Assembly (NCBI GenBank): GCA_008933805.1
Contig: WBUH01000011.1
Span: 117,117 to 170,773, forward strand
Reading direction: 5' to 3'
DNA length: 53,657 nt
Origin: Bacteroidota bacterium
GTDB lineage: Bacteria > Bacteroidota > Bacteroidia > UBA8524
This document shows positions 47,932 through 53,657 of this stretch, piece after piece. Below the pieces are notes generated by a model. That model saw only the letters and a program-made list of their open reading frames with translations. It was not told the DNA's origin and did no database searches. A program made the position numbers and the translations under genes. The number at the start of each line of letters is the position of its first letter. Positions within the stretch are counted from its first letter, which is position 1.

Positions 47932-49188
47932 ATGACTGAGCAACTGCTGCAATATTTGTGGAAATACCGCTTGCTGGATGCGCAAGCGCTTTGCACCCTT
48001 GAAGGCGAGCCCGTGCAAGTAATAAAACCCGGTGAGCAAAACCGCGACAGCGGAGCTGATTTTAGTAATGCCCGACTGAAAATAGGTGAGACGGTTTGGG
48101 CAGGAAACGTTGAAATTGAGCTTGAATCAGCCAATTGGGAAAAACACGGCCACCATGCAGATGCTTCGCACAACAACACCTTGCTGCTGGTATGCCTTCG
48201 GCATACTGCCAAAACCCCTGTTTCTGTTCCTGTGATTGAGTTGGGTAATCGGGTAAACGAAAAGTATAGCAGCACCTACCGTTTGTTAATGGAATCGCAA
48301 GCATTTATCCCTTGTCATAACTTTTTTGCCCGTGCAGATAATTTTATTGTGCAAAGCTGGTTGCAACGGCTGCTGATAGAGCGGATGGAGGAGAAAGTAT
48401 TGCCAATCCTCACATCGTTACAACAAAACAAAAACAATTGGGAAGAAACCTTTTACCACGCGCTTGCCAAAAACTTCGGTTTTAATACCAACAGTGTCCC
48501 GTTTGAGCTACTGGCCAAACACAAAACCAGCTTATTACAGTTAGAAGCCCTGTTATTAGGCCAATCGGGATTATTACAAACAACAACCGAAACGGATAAT
48601 TACGCGGAACAATTAATGGCTGAATATGCCTTTTTGGCCAACAAATACAAGCTATCGCCCATACACCACTCCCTATGGAAGTTTAGCAAAACACGTCCTG
48701 CCAACTTCCCTACCATGCGGATAGCTCAGTTTGCTGCGCTTATCCATACTTCTTCGCATTTATTCTCCAAAATCCTCGAAGAGGGCGCTGTACAAAACCT
48801 TCAATCCCTGTTTGAGATTAAAGCTTCAGCCTATTGGGATACCCACTACCGATTCGGCCATCAAACAACCTCTACAAAAAACATATTGGGTGCTGATGCT
48901 ATTAATAATATCCTTATCAATACGGTTGCCCCTTTTTTATTTGCCTACGGCCATTATCATTCTAACGAAGAATACAAACAAAAAGCCCTTACGCTATTAG
49001 AACAACTGCCCAAAGAAAACAACCACATTATACGCGGATATCAGAACCTTAACTTACAAATAAACAATGCTGCTGAAAGCCAAGCCTTGCTTCAACTATA
49101 TAAACATTGGTGTACTCCCAAAAAATGCCTGCAATGCCGTGTTGGATATAGCATATTAAAGGGCTATGAAGCTGAAACTACATCTTAA
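47932..49188 (+). CDS. DUF2851 family protein
   Basis: A 418-aa cytosolic protein of DUF2851, a family nearly confined to Bacteroidota and of unknown function. Characteristic are LQYLWKYRLLD near the N-terminus, PGEQNRDSGADFSNARLKIG and WAGNVEIELESANWEKHGHHAD. The N-terminal part resembles a nuclease-like core with an acidic D-G-D-F/N-V-E-I-E motif (inference). The C-terminus CTPKKCLQCRVG may bind a metal. It overlaps the convergent T9SS gene by 11 nt. Confidence 0.9.
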   Translation: MTEQLLQYLWKYRLLDAQALCTLEGEPVQVIKPGEQNRDSGADFSNARLKIGETVWAGNVEIELESANWEKHGHHADASHNNTLLLVCLRHTAKTPVSVPVIELGNRVNEKYSSTYRLLMESQAFIPCHNFFARADNFIVQSWLQRLLIERMEEKVLPILTSLQQNKNNWEETFYHALAKNFGFNTNSVPFELLAKHKTSLLQLEALLLGQSGLLQTTTETDNYAEQLMAEYAFLANKYKLSPIHHSLWKFSKTRPANFPTMRIAQFAALIHTSSHLFSKILEEGAVQNLQSLFEIKASAYWDTHYRFGHQTTSTKNILGADAINNILINTVAPFLFAYGHYHSNEEYKQKALTLLEQLPKENNHIIRGYQNLNLQINNAAESQALLQLYKHWCTPKKCLQCRVGYSILKGYEAETTS

Positions 49189-51328
49189 GCACTTTTGTTA
49201 TTGTGGTTTGCTCGGCGGTTTTAATTTCTACATAATACACCCCGTTTTCAAACTCAAAATCAATAACCACTTGCGATGCTTCATTATAATTACCCGCCAT
49301 TATCTTTTTGCCTTGCAAATTATAAACAGCTATTTCTACTTTGGGTTGAGAGGCTCCCAAGTGAACCGCTAATTGACTTTTAACCGGATTAGGAAATAGT
49401 TGTATTGATGGCAAAGTCGGGTTTGAAACTATCCCCACCCCGTTTATGGTATAACAGGTTGAGGTATCTACACACGTTCCCTTTTTAACTATCACGGCGT
49501 AGCTGCCATTTTTAACTGCGGTATAAAGGCGGTTTTGACCGTTATTAACAACACTGTAATTATTATTACAATCTACCCATTGATACGAATCTAATGATGG
49601 AGGTGCATGCAAGGTTAGCCCGTTAACAATTACGGTGCTGCTAATAGTATCAATCGTTAACTGTATGGTAAGCAGGCTATCACACCCTTGTTTATTGATA
49701 AGCGTATCCCTATATACCCCGGTATTAGTATAAACATATTTGCCGCTGGGAGAGGTGTAGCTTTTACAAGCCGCGGTCTGTATTGTAGCCGTTGTTGAGG
49801 AAGCCCTTGTAAACTGTATGGTGATAATACTATCGCACCCGTTGCTGCCCGCTACAATATCCGTATAAGTGCCGCTTACAGTGTATATCTTTCCTGTGGC
49901 TGATGTATAATCCGTGCACGAGGTAATACTGGTTGTTACTTCATTTACTTTTTCGCACGCTGCCAACTTCATTACCATATAATCAGCAATACCCGATGCC
50001 GTAATATCCTTAGAGTTTGCCGTAGGGTCAAAATCAACCGTTCTTCTAAAAGAACCCCCAAGGTAAACATTGCCGCGCAAGTCGGTTTCAACAGCCGTCG
50101 CCAAATCATCCTGAGCCCCCCCCAGTGTTAAAGCATCCACAAATTGTCCCGCACTATCTAAAGTAAGAAGGAACATATCTTCCCCACCCAGCGATTGTCG
50201 GTTTTCAACTCCTGAGTTGGGGTCAAAATCAACCGTAAGCGCAAAATATCCGCAAACAAAAATATTCTTGTTATTACTGCTTGTAATTTTCCTCGCCCAC
50301 ACTCTGTCGCCGATAGATTTCACCCAAATCAACTTCCCGGTGGTATCCAGTTTTTGTATAAATGAGCCAACAATAGGGCTGTAAAGTTTCAACTCCGCTC
50401 CGCTCGGGTCAAAATCAACACTATCCGTAAAATATCCTGTAATTACCAATTCCCCATCGTTGGTCAAATGTACGCTTTGCGCGCGGTCGTCGTTGGCTGC
50501 TCCGTGACGGTTTGCCCATAAAAAATTGCCCGCACTGTCTAATTTCACTAATAAAATATCTCTGTTTCCTGCCGAAGTAAGAGAATATACCCCTGAACCC
50601 GGATCGCAGTCAATCGTTGAGAAAAAGTAACCTGCTAAATAAACACTCCCTGTTTTATCAGTTACGATGGAATGCCCGTAATCATAGGAGCTCCCACCGA
50701 TTGATTTTGCCCAAATAAAATTACCTGAGGTATCAATTTTATGAACAAAGGCATCAATAAAACCAACACTCATAAGGTTATGGGATGAAGAAGAAGGGTC
50801 AAAATCAACCGTGCCCTCATAATATCCTGTTACATAAACACTTCCATCATTACTAAAAGCAACTGAGTTTCCGAAATCATCGCCTGTAGCACCAAATGAA
50901 TACGCCCATCTATACTGCCCATTCTTGTTTAATGAAAGGATGAAATAATCAGAATTACCTGCGCCGGTGCGAGAAGCTGTGTTTGGACCCGGATCAAAAT
51001 CAATAGTGTTTTGAAAGTACCCTGTAATGTATATGTTTTCATTATCGTCTATTGCCAATGATGTTGCATAATCAATCCCTGAGCCCGGAAAGGTGTTATC
51101 CCAGATTAAAGCGCCCTTTGCGTCGTATTTTTTTACGAAGAAATCGTTATCTACCGACCCGCAAACATACATTTGGCCGTTAGACGCGTGTTGAACTGCC
51201 GACACACTGCTGAACTTACTTGCTTTTCCCTCGGTTTTAACCCAATGGGTATAAAACGGCTGTGCTGATGTTGAATAGTGAATAAGGAGGTAAAAAAACA
51301 ATACAATCCATTTGTAGTAATTCTTCAT
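49178..51328 (-). CDS. Secreted beta-propeller protein with T9SS type A sorting domain
   Basis: A 716-aa exported protein. The signal peptide ends near TSAQ (about residue 22). Residues ~40-460 hold about eight SBBP-like propeller repeats of roughly 50 aa, each with a N-x-Y-(I/V)-(T/A)-GYF strand followed by (T/S)(V/I)DFDP, for example ENIYITGYFQNTIDFDPG and GSVYVTGYYEGTVDFDPS. Two Cys-bearing repeats follow (SCTDYTSATGKIYTVSG and ACKSYTSPSGKYVYTNTG). The end is a T9SS type A sorting domain (LFPNPVKSQLAV to GVYYVEIKTAEQTT). Probably a surface protein; ligand unknown. Monocistronic. Confidence 0.9.
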   Translation of the reverse strand: MKNYYKWIVLFFYLLIHYSTSAQPFYTHWVKTEGKASKFSSVSAVQHASNGQMYVCGSVDNDFFVKKYDAKGALIWDNTFPGSGIDYATSLAIDDNENIYITGYFQNTIDFDPGPNTASRTGAGNSDYFILSLNKNGQYRWAYSFGATGDDFGNSVAFSNDGSVYVTGYYEGTVDFDPSSSSHNLMSVGFIDAFVHKIDTSGNFIWAKSIGGSSYDYGHSIVTDKTGSVYLAGYFFSTIDCDPGSGVYSLTSAGNRDILLVKLDSAGNFLWANRHGAANDDRAQSVHLTNDGELVITGYFTDSVDFDPSGAELKLYSPIVGSFIQKLDTTGKLIWVKSIGDRVWARKITSSNNKNIFVCGYFALTVDFDPNSGVENRQSLGGEDMFLLTLDSAGQFVDALTLGGAQDDLATAVETDLRGNVYLGGSFRRTVDFDPTANSKDITASGIADYMVMKLAACEKVNEVTTSITSCTDYTSATGKIYTVSGTYTDIVAGSNGCDSIITIQFTRASSTTATIQTAACKSYTSPSGKYVYTNTGVYRDTLINKQGCDSLLTIQLTIDTISSTVIVNGLTLHAPPSLDSYQWVDCNNNYSVVNNGQNRLYTAVKNGSYAVIVKKGTCVDTSTCYTINGVGIVSNPTLPSIQLFPNPVKSQLAVHLGASQPKVEIAVYNLQGKKIMAGNYNEASQVVIDFEFENGVYYVEIKTAEQTTITKVLKM

Positions 51329-51413
51329 AGTTATGATTTGGTTATTTGCCGATAAAACTGTGCCATAATTGCATGTTTATAAACATTATAGCTTTTGAAT
51401 ACCTACTTAATAT

Positions 51414-51441
51414 TTTGAAAACAATAATATCCTTATCTTCG
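51414..51441 (+). promoter_or_regulatory. Promoter of the small PspC gene
   Basis: TTTG (51414-51417), 16 nt, TATCTTCG (51434-51441), one mismatch from TAnnTTTG, 17 nt before the ATG. Confidence 0.5.
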
Positions 51442-51458
51442 CAGTTACATAAGGCATT

Positions 51459-51680
51459 ATGATAGAGGCCATCAAATATTTTTTTGAGAAAAAAGCGTTT
51501 GGGGTTTGCACCTACTTAGGCGAAAAAATCGGCATTAGTTCCGGTCGTATTCGCTTGTATTTTATTTACACCTCGTTTATCACTATGGGGTCGCCTGTTA
51601 TAATTTATCTTATTCTGGCTTTTTGGGTAAACCTGCGCAACTACATCTACAAACGCCGCACATCGGTGTGGGATTTATAA
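51459..51680 (+). CDS. Short PspC-domain membrane protein
   Basis: A 73-aa stand-alone PspC-like protein. The F-G-V-C-T-Y-L-G-E-K-I-G-I segment and the R-I-R-L-Y-F-I-Y-T-S-F-I helix correspond to the PspC core; one membrane helix (about 40-58) and a basic tail follow. The same domain occurs in the long protein at 1462-3729. Without partner domains its role in envelope stress is an inference. It precedes an MFS transporter by 72 nt; that gene has its own -7 box (TATATTTG, 51711-51718). Confidence 0.83.
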   Translation: MIEAIKYFFEKKAFGVCTYLGEKIGISSGRIRLYFIYTSFITMGSPVIIYLILAFWVNLRNYIYKRRTSVWDL

Positions 51681-51710
51681 TCCGTTTATCCTAATCCACC
51701 CCTCACCACC

Positions 51711-51718
51711 TATATTTG
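51711..51718 (+). promoter_or_regulatory. -7 promoter box of the MFS transporter
   Basis: Exact TATATTTG (TAnnTTTG), 34 nt before the ATG at 51753. Confidence 0.5.
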
Positions 51719-51752
51719 CCCCAAGTTTATTTCCTATTACATAATCCGCTCT

Positions 51753-52928
51753 ATGCGCAATAGCCGCTCTCCGCTTGCCATTATGTTCCTCACCATTTTT
51801 ATTGATTTGATGGGGTTTGGCATTATAATACCTATTCTACCCAACCTTTCGGTAGAGCTTACAGGGTCAAAATCATCGTTGGCTGTTGCCGGAGTGTACG
51901 CGCTGATGAACTTTATTTTTGCTCCGTTTTGGGGCACTCTTAGCGACCGTTATGGTCGTCGCCCAATTATTTTAGTCAGCATTTTATTAACTGCCGGAGC
52001 AAACTTCTTATTCGGGTTTGTAACAGCATTTTGGATATTGATTTTACAACGGGCTTTGGCCGGCATAGGCTCAGCCAACATATCTGCAGCAAATGCCTAT
52101 GTGGCCGATATTTCAACCCCTGAAAACCGCACCAAAAACATGGCACTTGTGGGTGCTGCCTTCGGATTAGGCTTCATTTTCGGGCCTGCCATCGGCGGTT
52201 ATTTGGGCAAGCATTACGGCATTTTCGGTATCGGGGCATTTTCAGCCGCCCTTTCGGTGGTAAATTTTGTAATGGCCTATTTCTTATTGCCTGAATCGTT
52301 GGCCGAGAAAAACCATGCTGCCCGTTTCGAGCTAAAACCCGTTACCCAATTAATAAGTGCACTTAAAGTGCCTGTAGTACGCGAACTGTTATCTTTAAAC
52401 TTTGTGTTTACCCTTGCCTTTAGCATGATGCAAATAACCGCGGCGGTGCTTTGGAAAGGAATGTACGGTTTGGATGAATCACAAATAGGTTATGTGTTCT
52501 CGTTTATCGGGCTTTCATCAGCACTGGTTCAAGGAGTTTTGGTGGGGAGAATGAATAAACGCTTCGGCGAAAAGAAACTTTTGTATGCAGGATTGATTTT
52601 TATGGCTGTGGGCTTAATTGCTATGCCTATTGTACCTGCTGAACACTTTTATTTAGAATTAGCTGCCCTTGCGTTAATAGCCTTGGCAAACGGGTGCATC
52701 ACCCCCAGTGTATTAGGATTGCTATCAAAAACTGCCTCAAAAGCCGAGCAAGGAAAAATGCTTGGGCTTAACCAATCGGCGGGCTCTTTGGCAAGGGTAT
52801 TCGGTCCTGCTGTAGGTGGTATTGCTTACGATTTAAACTTTCACGCCCCCTATTTTGCAGGAGCATTAATCTGTTTAGCTACGTTATATCTTGTGTATGA
52901 TTTAATGCGAAACAAAGCCCTTAAATAA
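51753..52928 (+). CDS. MFS transporter, TetA-like drug efflux type
   Basis: A 391-aa twelve-helix major facilitator. Motif A is GTLSDRYGRRP (residues 61-71); the N-terminus MGFGIIIPILPNL and the helix-4/5 region QRALAGIGSANISAANAYVAD with FGLGFIFGPAIGGYLG (motif C type) put it in the TetA/DHA1-like proton antiporters. Drug or metabolite specificity cannot be read from sequence; it is not identical to a known resistance determinant. It follows the small PspC gene. Confidence 0.93.
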   Translation: MRNSRSPLAIMFLTIFIDLMGFGIIIPILPNLSVELTGSKSSLAVAGVYALMNFIFAPFWGTLSDRYGRRPIILVSILLTAGANFLFGFVTAFWILILQRALAGIGSANISAANAYVADISTPENRTKNMALVGAAFGLGFIFGPAIGGYLGKHYGIFGIGAFSAALSVVNFVMAYFLLPESLAEKNHAARFELKPVTQLISALKVPVVRELLSLNFVFTLAFSMMQITAAVLWKGMYGLDESQIGYVFSFIGLSSALVQGVLVGRMNKRFGEKKLLYAGLIFMAVGLIAMPIVPAEHFYLELAALALIALANGCITPSVLGLLSKTASKAEQGKMLGLNQSAGSLARVFGPAVGGIAYDLNFHAPYFAGALICLATLYLVYDLMRNKALK

Positions 52929-53085
52929 GCTTTAAGCGACTACTAATTATCTTCTCTGGATTGTTGCGTCTTTCACTCAATGGAATGCAATCATGCGTTT
53001 CATAGTACTATAATTAAGCTTTATTAATTTCCCTCCCAATAAACAGGTTGCTTTAACACATTTATAAATAGTACCGTGTATAAAC

Positions 53086-53120
53086 AAAAACGCCCGTTGC
53101 AAATGCAACGGGCGTTTTTT
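53086..53120. terminator. Bidirectional terminator
   Basis: 16-bp arms starting AAAAACGCCCGTTGCA (53086-53101) and ending with TGCAACGGGCGTTTTT (53104-53119), with T tract on the plus strand and its complement on the other strand. It lies between the MFS gene and the convergent T9SS gene and can end both. Confidence 0.88.
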
Positions 53121-53139
53121 ATAGTGTTGTTTGATACTA

Positions 53140-53657
53140 TTACCTTAGCAAGGTAACAGTTCCGTAGAAGCTGTATTGTTTGCCTGAGAAGCTGGTAACA
53201 TTCACCACATAGGTGTAAACATCCTGTTGTGCAAAGTCTCCTTTGAACTGACCGTCCCATCCTTCGTTGATGTCGGTTGAGTAGTACACTTTCTCGCCCC
53301 AACGGTTGAAGATATAAATCTCAAACCCTAAGAACCCTTCTGCAGTCACATAGAAACGGTTGTTACGTTCAGGTCCGTATTTGTTAGGAGTAAACGCGTT
53401 AGGTACGAACACGGTGATATCAGGGTTGATAGTCAAGGTGTCGATGTGTACCGATTCACAACCCATGTCACTGGTAATGGTTTGGGTGATGATGTATTTA
53501 CCGGTATCGGTAGGGTATTCAAAGAATGGATTCTTAGCACTGCTCTTACTGTTAAGAGGGTCACCCAATTCCCATTCGTATTTGCTGATAGCTCCCTGTC
53601 CGATTGTACTCATGTCTGTAAAGGTGATATCGGTAGCTGCCACTGTAGTTACTTTCC
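53140..53657 (-). CDS. T9SS type B (CHU_C) C-terminal part of a secreted protein, partial
   Basis: C-terminal 172 codons of a gene whose 5' part lies beyond the right window edge; the frame is open to base 53657. The first visible part is a PKD-like domain (TDITFTDMSTIGQGAISKYEWELGDP, split here as KYEWELGDP and FEYPTDTGKY). The end is the CHU_C gliding-motility-type C-terminal domain, T9SS type B: VFVPNAFTPNKYGPERNNRF, IYIFNRWGEKVYYS and GWDGQFKG. Such domains direct secretion and surface attachment through the type IX system. The MFS gene is convergent with it and a hairpin separates them. Confidence 0.93.
   Translation of the reverse strand, partial: KVTTVAATDITFTDMSTIGQGAISKYEWELGDPLNSKSSAKNPFFEYPTDTGKYIITQTITSDMGCESVHIDTLTINPDITVFVPNAFTPNKYGPERNNRFYVTAEGFLGFEIYIFNRWGEKVYYSTDINEGWDGQFKGDFAQQDVYTYVVNVTSFSGKQYSFYGTVTLLR

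Overview
The window reads as a chromosomal segment of a Bacteroidota bacterium. The evidence is taxon-typical: type IX secretion (T9SS) sorting domains at protein C-termini (metalloprotease at 44592, propeller protein at 49178, CHU_C-type end at 53140), a PorX-like PglZ response regulator, a PorV/PorQ-like barrel, Bacteroidota DUF families (DUF4783, DUF2851, DUF3108), and many start sites preceded by the phylum's -7 promoter box TAnnTTTG rather than by strong Shine-Dalgarno sequences. The genus cannot be told from this sequence. I saw no rRNA, tRNA, CRISPR array, transposase or prophage.

Layout. 1-4330: a DGPF/YCII protein with an ECF42-type sigma factor (cut by the left edge), then a PadR regulator driving a PspC/head-GIN membrane protein. 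4333-4614: a small gene broken by one stop codon. 4739-9074: pyrF, a YwqG-like protein, and an NAD-salvage pair (NMN adenylyltransferase-Nudix fusion plus nicotinamide phosphoribosyltransferase); the PnuC transporter at 47010 fits the same pathway. 9076-11390: an MtfA-like peptidase divergent from a SigZ-type ECF sigma factor, and two cysteine-rich peptide genes that share a promoter motif with that sigma gene. 11386-12505: an orphan PAAR/VgrG-like pair. 12579-18894: methyltransferase, polysaccharide deacetylase, TolC plus membrane-fusion protein without a pump, a sensor/response-regulator hybrid lacking an ATPase domain, and a DinB protein. 19019-23849: a run of membrane proteins with a small winged-helix regulator and two copies of one palindrome. 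24332-25758: ferredoxin and FNR-like reductase. 26014-28242: PorV-like barrel and NHL lipoprotein. 28354-30958: VOC protein, hydrolase, yjjG, upp. 31045-33925: DUF4783, SulP transporter and beta-carbonic anhydrase. 35048-37643: pdhA, TPR protein, ribH, dgkA. 38033-40420: three envelope proteins. 40502-53657: porX, threonine dehydrogenase, glycosyltransferase, several T9SS cargo proteins, DUF3108, pnuC, DUF2851, small PspC, an MFS transporter and the C-terminal part of a T9SS type B protein.

The most interesting signal is at 9999-11374. A SigZ-type sigma gene and two cysteine-rich peptide genes (one 34 residues long) carry the same TGCGTCTTTT box with an ATC end exactly 26 nt from its start, suggesting one autoregulated sigma/peptide regulon. 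Other notable points are the paired operators ACTTTG-N5-CAAAGT at 18993 and 19973, a palindrome overlapping the padR promoter, and a dispersed mosaic intergenic element built from 21-nt hairpins. Copies of that element lie at 24030-24304 and 42105-42583, and a third supplies the last codons of pnuC at 47657.
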